Shown piece by piece: positions 27,568-39,107 of a DNA stretch of 64,000 nt. The notes beneath the pieces were generated by a model. That model saw only the letters and a program-made list of their open reading frames with translations. It was not told where the DNA came from and searched no databases. The stretch is from Archangium sp. (GTDB lineage: Bacteria; Myxococcota; Myxococcia; Myxococcales; Myxococcaceae), in NCBI GenBank assembly GCA_022843845.1, contig JALHMW010000010.1, forward strand, positions 1 to 64,000, read 5' to 3'. A program made the position numbers and the translations under genes. Positions within the stretch are counted from its first letter, which is position 1. Each line of letters opens with the position of its first letter.

Positions 27568-28746
27568 ATGCCCCCCGCGAGCTCTGCCGTGCCCGCCAAA
27601 CCGCTGCTCGAGCGCGTCGCGGTGCAGTACTTCGCTCGGCGCAGTGGGCGTCTGCCGGCGGCTCCCTCGGCAGCGACGAGCGACGCCGTTCACGTGCTCA
27701 ACCCCGAGGAGCGCAAGGCGATGCGCTCGGTCACACGGGGCGCCATCGTTCGTTCGGCGATCGCTGGAGCCCTCTCGGGTGCCGTCTCGGCCTTCGCTGA
27801 AGTGTGGGCCACGCCGTTCGCGCCCGAAGGTACGCCGCTGTGGTCTGCCGGCTCGCTGAAGTTCTGGCTGGTGGTGGGCGTGGCGACCGGCGTCGCCGCG
27901 GTGGCCGAGATTCTCTTCCTCTACTGGGACATTCTTCGCTCGACGCACGAGCTCGCGAGAGCGGCGGGGCTCGAGCTGTTCGGCCCGAATCGGAAGACGA
28001 GCGACGACGCGCTGGTCGACTCGCTGGCGCGCGCAGCACTGGAATTGCCCAACCCCATTCATGACACTCGCGGCATCAACGCGCGTCGCGAGGCGTCGAA
28101 GACCCAGCTGCTCGTCGCGTCGCTCGCGTACAAGGCGAAGGTCGGCGTCACGAGCTTCCTGGTGAAGATGCTGTTGCGCCGCGTGTTGGCGCGGGTGCTG
28201 GTGCGAGGCACGCTGCAGACGCTGTTGCCCTTCGTCGGGGTGCCCGTCACGGCGGCGTGGAACGCGCTGGTGACGTGGTGGGTGCTCCGGGAGGCGCGCA
28301 TTCGCGCGATGGGGCCGAGCGCGTCGCAGGAGCTGGTCGACATCGTCTTCGGTGACGCGCCTGCGCTGAGCGACGCGGGTCGGGTGTCGGCGGCGCGCGC
28401 CGTCGCGGCGTCGATCGTTCGCACGCAAGACCTTCACCCGAACCTGTGCGCGCTGCTCGACGAGGTGATGCACAAGGTGAAGGACACGGGGAAGGTCGAG
28501 CTCGATGACGTCGGCGAGTTCCTCTCGGGCCTCAAGCAGCTGTCGCCGGGCGAGCTGCGCGTGACGCTCCAGGTGTTGGCCATCGCGTGCATCGTCGACG
28601 GGCGCTTCTCGGCGAGAGAACGCAAGCTCTGGAGTGACGCGCTCGCGGCGGCGGGCCGTCCCATCGAATGGAAGTCGATCGAGCGGCTGCGTGCGGCGTT
28701 CGTGCGTGGTGACGGCGTCGCCGATGACGTGATTCGTGCGATGTAG
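27568..28746 (+). CDS. Membrane protein with C-terminal TerB-like domain
   Basis: The 392-residue protein has two hydrophobic segments around residues 55-75 and 90-115 and another near 215-240. The soluble C-terminal part (about 255-390) includes VLAIACIVDGRFSARERKLW, a phrase like TerB-type helical domains (acidic Asp followed by Glu). It resembles the LBF_2804-type membrane family seen in Leptospira and Myxococcota, by memory and pattern only. No enzymatic motif is seen. It lies 11 nt after the GH1 gene, so is probably co-transcribed. The ATG at 27568 is the first in frame outside the GH1 gene. Confidence 0.78.
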   Translation: MPPASSAVPAKPLLERVAVQYFARRSGRLPAAPSAATSDAVHVLNPEERKAMRSVTRGAIVRSAIAGALSGAVSAFAEVWATPFAPEGTPLWSAGSLKFWLVVGVATGVAAVAEILFLYWDILRSTHELARAAGLELFGPNRKTSDDALVDSLARAALELPNPIHDTRGINARREASKTQLLVASLAYKAKVGVTSFLVKMLLRRVLARVLVRGTLQTLLPFVGVPVTAAWNALVTWWVLREARIRAMGPSASQELVDIVFGDAPALSDAGRVSAARAVAASIVRTQDLHPNLCALLDEVMHKVKDTGKVELDDVGEFLSGLKQLSPGELRVTLQVLAIACIVDGRFSARERKLWSDALAAAGRPIEWKSIERLRAAFVRGDGVADDVIRAM

Positions 28747-28799
28747 GTCAAGCGTGCATCTGACGTGAAGCCAACGAAGGGCCGCGTTAGAAGGCGACC

Positions 28800-30554
28800 A
28801 TGCCCTCGAACGCCTCGTCGCCCTCGTTCATCAGCCAGCTGTGCTTCGGCACCATCGAAGAAGACCTCATCCTCCCGTACCCGAAGATGAAGCCGGCCGA
28901 GCAAGAGACGTTCAAGGCCATCCGCACCTCCATCGAGCAGCTGCTCAAGCCGCACGACAAGGACTTCCGCTCATGGGACGAGAAGGGCGAGCTGCCGGCT
29001 GAGTTCATCGAGGAGCTGCGCCAGTTCGGGCTCTTCTCGCTCGTCATTCCCGAAGCGCACGGCGGCATGGCGTTGTCGGCGACGGCGTACTCGCGCACGT
29101 TGCAGGAGATCGCGAAGTACGACGGCAGCGTTGCAGTGACGGTCGGCGCGCACTCGTCGATCGGCATGCGCGGGCTGCTCCTGTTCGGCACCGACGAGCA
29201 GAAGGCGAAGTTCATGCCGAAGCTCGCGACGGGCGAGATGATCGCGGCGTTCTGTCTCACCGAGCCCGGCGCCGGCAGCGACGCGGCCAGCATCAAGACG
29301 ACCGCCGTGAAGGACGGCGACGACTGGGTGCTCAACGGCAACAAGCTGTGGATTACGAATGGCGGCATCGCGCAGTTCTTCACGGTGTTCGCGAAGACGG
29401 GCGGCCAGGCCGACCGCGGCAACATGACGGCGTTCATCGTCACCCGCGACATGCCGGGCGTCTCCATCGGACCGCACGAAGACAAGATGGGTATTCGCGC
29501 GTCGTCGACGACGACGGTGCACTTCGACAACGTGCGCGTGCCGGCGTCGATGGTGATGGGCGAGGTCGGCAAGGGCTTCAAGGTGGCGATGAAGATCCTC
29601 AACTCGGGCCGCACGGGCCTGGGCGGCGGCGTCGTCGGCGGCATGAAGAAGCTGATCGCGCTCTCGACGGTGCAGGCGAAGGAGCGCGTGCAGTTCGGCA
29701 AGCCGATCGCCGAGTTCGGCCTCGTGAAGCAGAAGATCGGCCAGATGGTGGTCGACTGCTACGCGACCGAGTCGGCGGTGAATCTGGTGAATGAGCTCAT
29801 CGACTCCGGCAGCCAGGAGTACGCGGTCGAAGCCGCCATCGCGAAGGTGTTCGGGAGTGAGGCGATGTGGCGCTCGGTCGACGAGGCGCTGCAGATCGCC
29901 GGCGGCAACGGGTTCATGCGGGAGTTCCCGTACGAGCGCATGCTCCGCGACTCGCGCATCAACCGCATCTACGAGGGCGCGAACGAGATTCTGCGGTTGT
30001 TCATCGCGCTGACGGCGATGAACGAGGTGGGCAGTGAATTGAAGGAGCTCGCCGATTCGCTCAAGGGCATCTTCAACAACCCCATCAAGGGCTTCGGCGT
30101 GTTGTCGGAGTACGCACTGCGACGGGCGTCGATGGCGACGACGTCGGTGAAGCGAGAGAAGACGAAGTTCACCAAGCTGCAGCCCGCGCTCGAGAAGAAC
30201 CAGCTGGTGTTCGAGGAGCTGACGCGCGAGCTCGCTGGAGCCGTGGACAAGGTGCTCCGCAAACACGGGAAGAACATCATCGGGAAGCAGTTCGCCAGTA
30301 AGCGATTGGCGGACATCATGATTGATCTGTGGGTGCTCGCGGCGACGATGTCACGCGTGTCGACAGCGCTGCAGGAGAAGGGCGCGACGGCGGTGACGAA
30401 GGAGCTCGAGATTCTCGAGGTGCTGACGGGTCAGGTGCGGGACCGCGCGCGGGCGAATCTCGCGAAGTTCGATGACAATGATGACGAGCTCATCAAGTCG
30501 CTCGCGGATGATGCGTTGGATCGTGAGAGCTTCCGCTGGGACAACGTCGACTGA
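28800..30554 (+). CDS. Acyl-CoA dehydrogenase (long form)
   Basis: The 584-residue flavoenzyme oxidises acyl-CoA to trans-2-enoyl-CoA in beta-oxidation. The FAD/substrate signature is AFCLTEPGAGSDAAS, followed by NGNKLWITNGG. The predicted catalytic Glu lies in YEGANEILRLFIA. After the usual 380-residue core there is an extra helical domain (about 410-584), as in VLCAD/ACAD9-like enzymes of about 580-600 residues. These are often membrane-associated and act on long chains. There is no Shine-Dalgarno; TAGAAG lies exactly 6 nt before the ATG. It stands alone between a membrane-protein gene and convergent small genes. A crotonase is encoded at 39.1 kb, not linked. Confidence 0.93.
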   Translation: MPSNASSPSFISQLCFGTIEEDLILPYPKMKPAEQETFKAIRTSIEQLLKPHDKDFRSWDEKGELPAEFIEELRQFGLFSLVIPEAHGGMALSATAYSRTLQEIAKYDGSVAVTVGAHSSIGMRGLLLFGTDEQKAKFMPKLATGEMIAAFCLTEPGAGSDAASIKTTAVKDGDDWVLNGNKLWITNGGIAQFFTVFAKTGGQADRGNMTAFIVTRDMPGVSIGPHEDKMGIRASSTTTVHFDNVRVPASMVMGEVGKGFKVAMKILNSGRTGLGGGVVGGMKKLIALSTVQAKERVQFGKPIAEFGLVKQKIGQMVVDCYATESAVNLVNELIDSGSQEYAVEAAIAKVFGSEAMWRSVDEALQIAGGNGFMREFPYERMLRDSRINRIYEGANEILRLFIALTAMNEVGSELKELADSLKGIFNNPIKGFGVLSEYALRRASMATTSVKREKTKFTKLQPALEKNQLVFEELTRELAGAVDKVLRKHGKNIIGKQFASKRLADIMIDLWVLAATMSRVSTALQEKGATAVTKELEILEVLTGQVRDRARANLAKFDDNDDELIKSLADDALDRESFRWDNVD

Positions 30555-30579
30555 CTTTCGATTTCCGAACTGAGCGAGT

Positions 30580-30975
30580 TCAATACTCGGAGAAGAGCCT
30601 CAGCATCGAGTGACCACATCGATCTTCTACGGCAAGTCCTCGGACGGACAGGTTAGCCGTACTCCGTTTCAAACGAACGACCTGTACTTCTCCGGCGAAT
30701 ACAAAGCGACGATCAGCCACCATCAGATGAGCCGAACGCAGCTCGCACGGACCTTCGCTTGAAAGTCGGTAGTCGACGAACTCGTCAAGGACTCGGCTTT
30801 CGAGCTCAAGGCAAAGTCTCTCCAGCGCCTGGTCAACTCGGTGGCGGCCCGGTCTCACCTGAAGACTGCACTGCTCCCTGCCCGAAAGAGCCCACTGGCC
30901 ATCTCCTGGCGTCGCGCACGCGTCGAGCCCGAGAGCCAGCGTGAGGTAAGCGACCATTCTCGACCGAAGAGTCAT
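30580..30975 (-). CDS. Hypothetical small lipoprotein
   Basis: A protein of 131 residues starts at the chosen ATG. A short hydrophobic N-terminus (MVAYLTLALGLDACATP) ends with a possible lipobox (GLDAC, imperfect). It has four further Cys residues and no family that I recognise. Another in-frame ATG lies at 30957. The DNA is less G+C-rich than its surroundings (31 of 60 bases in 30661-30720, against 39 of 60 in 30421-30480 of the neighbouring gene), which suggests an acquired or orphan gene. It is convergent with the acyl-CoA dehydrogenase gene across 25 nt. Confidence 0.5.
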   Translation of the reverse strand: MTLRSRMVAYLTLALGLDACATPGDGQWALSGREQCSLQVRPGRHRVDQALERLCLELESRVLDEFVDYRLSSEGPCELRSAHLMVADRRFVFAGEVQVVRLKRSTANLSVRGLAVEDRCGHSMLRLFSEY

Positions 30976-31045
30976 CACGTGCGCCAATTCCGCTTCTTCT
31001 CACTGGGAGCCGACCACAGACTCCGCAAACGCTCCATGGCTCGAG

Positions 31046-31696
31046 TCACTTCTTCAGGGCGTTCTTTCGCCGCTGCTCATCCATTGCGACGAGCCACTCC
31101 ATCGATCGTTCGGCCTCGTCCGCGACCGAGCCGACCCAGCCCTCGACGGGATCGCGATCACCAAGCAACGCTTCGAGATGGGGACGCAGCGGCAGGTACC
31201 CGCTCGAGCCGATCGTGTTCGCGGCGCAGTAGCGAACTTCTGGCGACGGGTCCTTGGTCGCCTCGATCAGCACCTCCACAGCGGCCGTGAACGCCGCAGT
31301 ACCCGGTTGCTGGTCCAAGAAGGCGTATGCGAGCACCTCTGCTGCCTGACCACGCACTTTCGGGTGCTCGGTGGTGTCGGCGACGATCTCGACCATCCTG
31401 TCCCAGAGGCCGGGCACGGCGGAGACGTCGGAATGCCACGCCAGCGCGTACAGAATGGCCTGCCTGTTTTCTGGTCTGCGTTCCGTCCCAAGCAATTCGA
31501 CCAGGACCGACGTGGAAGCCTTGTCATCGGCGAGGACTTTCGCGGCGGTGACGATGAGCGAGCGTTCATCGGATTGGATGTCCCTGAGCGCAGTCTCACG
31601 GAGGGAACTCACCTGCGCACCGACGGCTCGTTGAGCCGCGCCTCTGCGCGCCGGAGTGGATCGGGCATCAGCGCCCGACTCCCAGTCGGCTGCCAC
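31046..31696 (-). CDS. HEAT-repeat-like protein
   Basis: The 216-residue soluble protein has repeated helix-pair phrases such as DERSLIVTAAKVLADDKAS, PENRQAILYALAWHSD, PKVRGQAAEVLAYAF and PEVRYCAANTIGSSG, characteristic of HEAT/PBS-lyase repeats. These form scaffolds for protein contacts. The start is uncertain: the GTG at 31696 gives the full length, and another GTG at 31612 would remove 28 residues of low conservation. Like the neighbouring small lipoprotein gene it is relatively A/T-rich. It is divergent from the desaturase gene. No specific function is evident. Confidence 0.72.
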   Translation of the reverse strand: MAADWESGADARSTPARRGAAQRAVGAQVSSLRETALRDIQSDERSLIVTAAKVLADDKASTSVLVELLGTERRPENRQAILYALAWHSDVSAVPGLWDRMVEIVADTTEHPKVRGQAAEVLAYAFLDQQPGTAAFTAAVEVLIEATKDPSPEVRYCAANTIGSSGYLPLRPHLEALLGDRDPVEGWVGSVADEAERSMEWLVAMDEQRRKNALKK

Positions 31697-31817
31697 CCTG
31701 ACTTCGTTTCCTGGAGAGGTTGATCGGGCTCAACCAACCGCCCGTATCACTTCGTCTTTTACCTCCCCGCCCGGCGCTTGGGTTCTTCCGCCGCCCTGTG
31801 CTAGCCGACACCCCATC

Positions 31818-32843
31818 ATGACGACCGCCACTGCCATGGAGCCCGCTCCCCCTGCCGCTGCCGCCACCGGCCGCCGCACCGAGAAAGAGCTGCTGCTGCA
31901 CTCGCGCGAGTACACCGCCGAGAGCACCGCCCGCTCCTGGGGCTACACCGTCACCACCTTCCTGATCCTCGGTGGCCTCGTCGCCGCGGCCGCGCTGCTC
32001 CCCGAGTGGTGGATGCGCCTGCCCTTCTCCATCCTCGCGGGCCTCACCGCCGTGCGCGCGTTTTGCCTCTTCCACGACTTCCAGCACGGCGCGATCCTTC
32101 GCCAGTCGAAGCCGGCCGAGCTGCTCTTCTTCATCTTCGGAGAGTTCATCCTCACGCCGCCGTCCGTCTGGCGCGAGACGCACAACTACCACCACCAGCA
32201 CACGGCCAAGCTCATCGGCTCGCACATCGGCAGCTACCCGATGCTCACGCCAGCCATGTACGCGGGCCTCACGCCGCTCCAGAAGTTCATGTACCGCCTC
32301 GTGCGCCACCCGCTGAACATGGTCTTCGCCATCTTCACCGTCTTCGGCATCGGCATGTGTCTCAAGCCGTTCCTGCGCGCTCCGGCGAAGCACTGGGCGG
32401 GCCTGCTCTCACTCGTGCTCGTGACCAGCCTCGGCGTCGTCGCCGGCCTGACGGGCCACCTCGACGCGTACGTCTTCGGCTGGTTCATCCCCATGGCCGT
32501 CGCCGCGTCGTCGGGCGCGTACCTCTTCTACGCGCAGCACAACTTCCCCGGCATGCAGGTCGCCGACCGCAGCACGTGGACCTTCTCGGGCGCCGCGCTC
32601 GACTCGTCGAGCTACATGAAAATGGGCGCCTTCATGAACTGGATGACCGCGAACATCGGCTTCCACCACGTGCACCACCTCAACGCGACCATCCCCTTCT
32701 ATCGGCTCCCCGAGGCCATGGCCGGCATCCCCGAGCTGCAGCACCCGGGCGTCACCAGCTGGGGCCCGAGTGACATCGCGAAGGCCCTCGAGCTCAAGCT
32801 GTGGGATCCCGAGAAGCACGAGATGGTCGGGTACCCCCGCTGA
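31818..32843 (+). CDS. Membrane fatty acid desaturase
   Basis: The 341-residue integral membrane di-iron enzyme has all three histidine boxes: HDFQH (86-90), HNYHH (122-126, followed by QH) and HHVHH (near residue 284). Four or more hydrophobic helices separate them. Such enzymes put a cis double bond into acyl-lipids or acyl-CoA using O2 and an electron donor. The specificity (delta-9 or other) cannot be told. No ferredoxin or reductase gene is adjacent. No Shine-Dalgarno precedes the ATG; TAGCCG lies 10 nt upstream with TTGGGT 18 nt further. rsgA follows 34 nt downstream on the same strand. Confidence 0.92.
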   Translation: MTTATAMEPAPPAAAATGRRTEKELLLHSREYTAESTARSWGYTVTTFLILGGLVAAAALLPEWWMRLPFSILAGLTAVRAFCLFHDFQHGAILRQSKPAELLFFIFGEFILTPPSVWRETHNYHHQHTAKLIGSHIGSYPMLTPAMYAGLTPLQKFMYRLVRHPLNMVFAIFTVFGIGMCLKPFLRAPAKHWAGLLSLVLVTSLGVVAGLTGHLDAYVFGWFIPMAVAASSGAYLFYAQHNFPGMQVADRSTWTFSGAALDSSSYMKMGAFMNWMTANIGFHHVHHLNATIPFYRLPEAMAGIPELQHPGVTSWGPSDIAKALELKLWDPEKHEMVGYPR

Positions 32844-32877
32844 CGTCAGCTCGACAGGTTCGCTCCGTCAGGCCCGC

Positions 32878-33927
32878 ATGACGGACGGCGATTGGAAAAC
32901 CCGGCTCGGCTGGGGCCCTGACTTCGAGGCCTCGCTCGCGCCACACGCGCTCAAAGGCCTCGAGCCCGCGCGCGTCATTCTCGTCTACCGCAAGCAACTG
33001 CGTGTCGTGTCTCGCCGCGGAGAACACTGGGCCCGCACCGGTGGCCGCATTCTGCACAAGGCGCAGAGCCAGGAAGACCACCCCGCCGTCGGAGACTGGG
33101 TCGCCGCTCGCATTCCCGATGAAGGTGAAGCGCTGGTGTACGCGCTGCTCCCGCGCCGGAGCGCCATCATTCGCAAGGTCGCTGGCAACCAGAACGCGCC
33201 GCAGGTCATCGCCGCCAACATCGACTTCCTCATGTTGGTGATGGGCCTCGACATGGACTTCAGCCCGCGTCGCCTGGAGCGGTACCTGACGCTGAGCTGG
33301 GAGAGCAACGCGAAGCCCGTCGTCGTCTTGAACAAGGCCGACCTGTGTGACGACCTGCCGTTCTTCCTCGAAGAGACGAAGGCCGTGGCTCCCGACGCGC
33401 CGATTCACGTCATCAGCGCGCTCAACGCCACCGGCCTCGACGACCTCAAACAATACGTCGGCACGGGCAAGACGACGGCGTTCCTCGGCAGCTCCGGTGT
33501 CGGCAAGTCGACGCTCATCAACCGCATCATCGGCTCCGATCTGCAGAAGACCGGTGGCTTGAAAGACGACGGCAAAGGCAAACACACGACGACGAGCCGT
33601 GAGCTCATCGTGCTCCCCACCGGCGGAGCGCTCATCGACAACCCCGGCCTGCGCGAGATTCAGCTCTGGGACGCCGATGAAGGCCTCATCAAGGCGTTCG
33701 ACGACATCGCAGCCATCGGCGCCAACTGCCGCTTCTCGGACTGCCGTCACCAGCAGGAACCCGACTGTGCCGTGCAGGCCGCGCTCGCTGATGGAACCCT
33801 GGCGGACGATCGCTACGACGCGTGGAAGCAGCTCGAACGGGAGCTCGAGTCGCGACTGCTGGCGAAGCGGGCGATTCCCGAGACGAAACGTCGAGAGCGC
33901 GTCGGGCACGGCAAGCGGCGCTCGTAG
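32878..33927 (+). CDS. rsgA: Ribosome small subunit-dependent GTPase RsgA
   Basis: The 349-residue protein is a circularly permuted GTPase that acts in late 30S subunit maturation. An N-terminal OB-fold (about 20-90) precedes G4 (NKAD), G1 (GSSGVGKST) and G3 (DNPGLRE), in permuted order. A C-terminal zinc motif is formed by Cys and His in NCRFSDCRHQQEPDC. The Lys/Arg-rich tail fits RNA binding. The ATG at 32878 starts the first residues resembling RsgA (GDWKTRLGWG); upstream in-frame sequence overlaps the desaturase. A very long open frame on the opposite strand here is a shadow. Confidence 0.95.
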   Translation: MTDGDWKTRLGWGPDFEASLAPHALKGLEPARVILVYRKQLRVVSRRGEHWARTGGRILHKAQSQEDHPAVGDWVAARIPDEGEALVYALLPRRSAIIRKVAGNQNAPQVIAANIDFLMLVMGLDMDFSPRRLERYLTLSWESNAKPVVVLNKADLCDDLPFFLEETKAVAPDAPIHVISALNATGLDDLKQYVGTGKTTAFLGSSGVGKSTLINRIIGSDLQKTGGLKDDGKGKHTTTSRELIVLPTGGALIDNPGLREIQLWDADEGLIKAFDDIAAIGANCRFSDCRHQQEPDCAVQAALADGTLADDRYDAWKQLERELESRLLAKRAIPETKRRERVGHGKRRS

Positions 33928-34014
33928 CAGGGCCGCCGTGGTGCGTCGTCGATGCCTCCCGACCGCCCCTGACTGGCGTTGAATGGCGGCGCGAGCTCCG
34001 TCACGCTGAGCGCC

Positions 34015-35505
34015 ATGCGTGCTCTCGCGACCGCCGTCGTCCTCGCTGCCGTCGTCGCCGTCGCTGATTCGCCCCTCACGTCGATCGACTTCGCCACCGC
34101 GTACAAAGACGTTCCCGGCGTCCAGAGCGCGAGGGATGGCAACGTCGAAGCGGCGTACGTCTACCTCGCGTCGACGGCCGACAACGGCAGCAAGCTCGCG
34201 GTCGCCAACGCGCTCGGGTGGCAAGGCGACTTCGCGACCGGCTTCTTCGAGTTCCTCGCCGCCGAGCGCCACGTTCTGGTGAACCAGCTCGACGCGCGCG
34301 ACCTCAACGCCTCGCAGCGCTTCATCGCCGGCTTCCTCGTCGCGACTGCTGATTATCTCGAGCTCAAGCCGCTCAAGCCGAAGGGCCAGGGCGTGTGGCG
34401 CATGAAGGGCGTGGAGCTGCTGCAGCTCGCGGCGAAGGAGCTGCCGAACGACTTCACCGTTCAGTACGCCCTGTCGCTCGTCCAGGCGCAGGCGCTGCTG
34501 CACGCGGGGGACAAGCGCTGGTGCGAGGTGTTCCGCACGCCCGACACGGTGCTCCGTCGCTTCCCCGTCGCGCAGCGCAACCTTCGGCCCGGCGCGGTCG
34601 AGTCGGCACAGGGCTACCTCAACTCCTACGAGGAGTACTGCCCCACCTCGGGCGTCGCGAAGCGCAAGCAGGTCGCCGAGCTCAATCAGATCTACTCGCT
34701 CGCGAAGGTCGGCCGGCAGATCGTCGCGGGCACGCAGGGCGGCGTCGTCGTGTGGGACCCGGAGCAGCCGAAGCCGGTGGCGTTTCGCGAAGGGTTCATC
34801 TGCCGGGGCGTCGAGTGGAAAGGCGCGGCGTGGCTCGGCTGCGAAGGCGACGTCGTCAGGTGGGACGGTGCGTCGTTCACGTCCTTCCTCGGCACGAAGA
34901 AGAAGGGCGCGGGCGTGTACTACGAGCCGATGCACGGCCCCGACGGGAGCCTCTGGGTGCGGCGCGGCAAGCAGACGTGGGCGTGGAACGAAGCGGCCTC
35001 GCGCTTCGTGACCGTGACGCCGCCGTGGAAGACGGACGCCTATGACGCGCGCTTCGCGAAGGGCCAGTGGTTCTGGGTCGAGTTCCTGCGCGGCGTGCAC
35101 GCCTCGACGCGAACCTTCGCGCTCCAGTCGGCCGAGTACCCGGGCAGCGACCCACGCGCGTTCACCGAAGACGAGACCGGCGCCCTCTGGGTGCAGGACT
35201 TCGAGTCAGGGCTGTTTCGCTTCGATGGCGACCGCTTCGTGAAGGTGCCCGGGCTCGACGCGAAGGCGAGCGGCGTCGCGGTGGACGTCGAGCGCAAGCG
35301 CACGTGGATGCTCCACTACACCGACGGCCTCACGCTGGTCCGTGAAGGAGGGAAGACCGAGCGCATCGCGCTGAAGGAGCTCGAGAACATGCGCGACCTG
35401 CTGCTCGACACGAACGGCGACGTCTGGGTCGGCGGGTGGACGCAGCTGGTGCGCCTCAGGCCCGACGGACCGACGTGGGCGAAGCAGCGCTTCTTCGTGA
35501 AGTGA
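34015..35505 (+). CDS. Exported propeller-like protein of unknown function
   Basis: The 496-residue protein starts with a Sec-type signal peptide (MRALATAVVLAAVVAVADS). The first half (about 20-220) is helical and TPR-like. The second half (about 225-496) has repeated phrases like GALWVQDFESGLFRFDGDRF and GDVWVGGWTQLVRLRPDG, the pattern of two-component-regulator or WD-type beta-propeller blades. It probably acts in the periplasm or on the surface as a binding protein. No catalytic motif is recognised. It is not obviously in an operon: rsgA ends 87 nt upstream and the antiporter gene converges 6 nt downstream. Confidence 0.72.
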   Translation: MRALATAVVLAAVVAVADSPLTSIDFATAYKDVPGVQSARDGNVEAAYVYLASTADNGSKLAVANALGWQGDFATGFFEFLAAERHVLVNQLDARDLNASQRFIAGFLVATADYLELKPLKPKGQGVWRMKGVELLQLAAKELPNDFTVQYALSLVQAQALLHAGDKRWCEVFRTPDTVLRRFPVAQRNLRPGAVESAQGYLNSYEEYCPTSGVAKRKQVAELNQIYSLAKVGRQIVAGTQGGVVVWDPEQPKPVAFREGFICRGVEWKGAAWLGCEGDVVRWDGASFTSFLGTKKKGAGVYYEPMHGPDGSLWVRRGKQTWAWNEAASRFVTVTPPWKTDAYDARFAKGQWFWVEFLRGVHASTRTFALQSAEYPGSDPRAFTEDETGALWVQDFESGLFRFDGDRFVKVPGLDAKASGVAVDVERKRTWMLHYTDGLTLVREGGKTERIALKELENMRDLLLDTNGDVWVGGWTQLVRLRPDGPTWAKQRFFVK

Positions 35506-35511
35506 GCGTCT

Positions 35512-37506
<1,995 letters not shown>

Positions 37507-37599
37507 CGGCGCCTCATCTACGCACTTCGGCGTCGAGACGCATCTGTCGATGCAGCGCGGCCATCGGCGTGGTGAGGTGGACCCCTCGTGGAGGGGATC

Positions 37600-39084
37600 A
37601 TGCGCGTTGGCTTGATGCTGATCGTGGTGTCGCTCGGTGCGTGCAGTGAGCCCCCTCCGCCGCCGCCGACCCCGGTCGCCGTGGCGAAGCCCCCTCCAAC
37701 AGCTGTCGACCCCGTGCCCGTCGTCGATGCGGGCGCTCCCGCGGTGCTGCCGCCCGATACGCTCGACGGCGTCACCACCGAAGGCGTGCCTGACGACCCG
37801 CAGCTCAGCGCCGACGATCTGCGCGACGCGGCGCTCCAGAAGATGCTCCTGCGCGACCCCGATCGCGTCATTCGAGTCCTCGAGCAGGCGCCGGCGCCGA
37901 GCTCGTTTCAGGTCGCCGTGCTGGCCGCGCTCGCGATTCGTCGCCGCGTCGAGGGGCCGCCGCTCCAGGTGAAAGAGTCGCCGCTCCCCGCGCTGCCGGC
38001 CTCGGGAAAACCCATCGCCGGCCCCGGGCCAGCCTTCGTCGGCGTGCAGGAGCTCGAGCTCCGCGCGGCGCCAGGCAAGGGCAAGGTGCTCGTGTCGATC
38101 CCCACCGGCACCCAGCTCGTCGTCGACAAGGTGACGGGCGCCAACGCCGCCGTCTCGGTCGAGCTCGCCACGCGCGTCGTCTTCGGCACCGAGGGTGGCG
38201 CTCCGAAGCAGGTCGTCACGAAGACGGTCAAAGGCTTCGCCCCGCTCGACGCCCTGGTGGACGCGCGCCCCGACACCTCGACCCTGGCCGCTGAAGCGAC
38301 GACGCAGCCCGACACCGACGTGGGCCACGACGTGTCGGTGGTGCTCTGGCATCGCGCGTTTCTGCTCAGCCCCACCGAAACCGTGCGCGCGCAGCTGCTC
38401 ACCGCAGCGTGGAAAGCGCGCCGCCCCTCGTGGGTCGCAGCCGCGGCGCTCGAGCCGGTCTGGGTGGCGCCGCGTTCGCTGCGGGTCGCGTGGGCCTGCA
38501 AAGGAGACCTCCTCAAGGCGAAGTGGGCGCCGCTCTCGCCGAAGCCACCCGCCGACGTGTGCTTCTCGGGCGTCGACGTGCGCCAGCCCTGCACCGGCGA
38601 CGTTCCAGCGAGCCTCACGAAACGCAGAGAGCTGCTGAGCACGCTGGGCCTGACGACGCCGGCACCCGTGATGGAGACGGTCGTCGACGCCTCACGCGCC
38701 CGCCGCTTGTGGCTGGTGTCGTTGCCCGTCCGCTCCACCAGCGAGTGCGAGGAGGTCGAGGAGCACAAGATCGACGTCTTCGGCGCCGTCATCCGCCGGC
38801 TCCAGCTGCCGCTCGGCACCGCGTCGATGGTGGTGAGCGTGCCGGTGTCGGGGTGGCATGGCGTCGAGCACTCGGTCATCGGGGCCCAGAGCGAAGCCAA
38901 GGCGCGCGACTGGCTGCGGTCCCGCGTCACGAGCAAGTGGACGTATGACGCGCGTGGCGAGCCTGCGCCGTCGCTCGGCGTCGGCGACACCAGCTTCCGG
39001 CTCGAGCGCGATGTCGCCACGGCCTCGGTCGGCAGAATTCCCGAGATGAACTGCGAGCTCTGTGGCGGCTCGAGCTTCAGGTAA
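37600..39084 (+). CDS. Lipoprotein with SH3-like domain
   Basis: The 494-residue product starts with a lipoprotein signal (MRVGLMLIVVSLGAC, Cys15) and a PPPPPP-rich tether. Residues about 145-190 (VQELELRAAPGKGKVLVSIPTGTQLVV) look like a bacterial SH3-type domain, which in other proteins contacts cell-wall peptides. The rest is unrecognised. It includes several Cys residues and ends with CELCGGSS, a CxxC pair. The ATG at 37600 is supported by GGAGGGG about 4 nt upstream; a GTG 12 nt upstream is unlikely. It is divergent from the antiporter gene and precedes the crotonase gene by 23 nt. Confidence 0.78.
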   Translation: MRVGLMLIVVSLGACSEPPPPPPTPVAVAKPPPTAVDPVPVVDAGAPAVLPPDTLDGVTTEGVPDDPQLSADDLRDAALQKMLLRDPDRVIRVLEQAPAPSSFQVAVLAALAIRRRVEGPPLQVKESPLPALPASGKPIAGPGPAFVGVQELELRAAPGKGKVLVSIPTGTQLVVDKVTGANAAVSVELATRVVFGTEGGAPKQVVTKTVKGFAPLDALVDARPDTSTLAAEATTQPDTDVGHDVSVVLWHRAFLLSPTETVRAQLLTAAWKARRPSWVAAAALEPVWVAPRSLRVAWACKGDLLKAKWAPLSPKPPADVCFSGVDVRQPCTGDVPASLTKRRELLSTLGLTTPAPVMETVVDASRARRLWLVSLPVRSTSECEEVEEHKIDVFGAVIRRLQLPLGTASMVVSVPVSGWHGVEHSVIGAQSEAKARDWLRSRVTSKWTYDARGEPAPSLGVGDTSFRLERDVATASVGRIPEMNCELCGGSSFR

Positions 39085-39107
39085 CCCGTTTCCCAGGAGG
39101 ACTCCCC

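Noticed and set aside
32794-35100. Very long open frame on the minus strand opposite rsgA and the propeller-like gene
   Set aside because: It is antisense to two well-supported genes, rich in Arg, Val and Glu in the way of high-G+C shadow frames, and has no domain.
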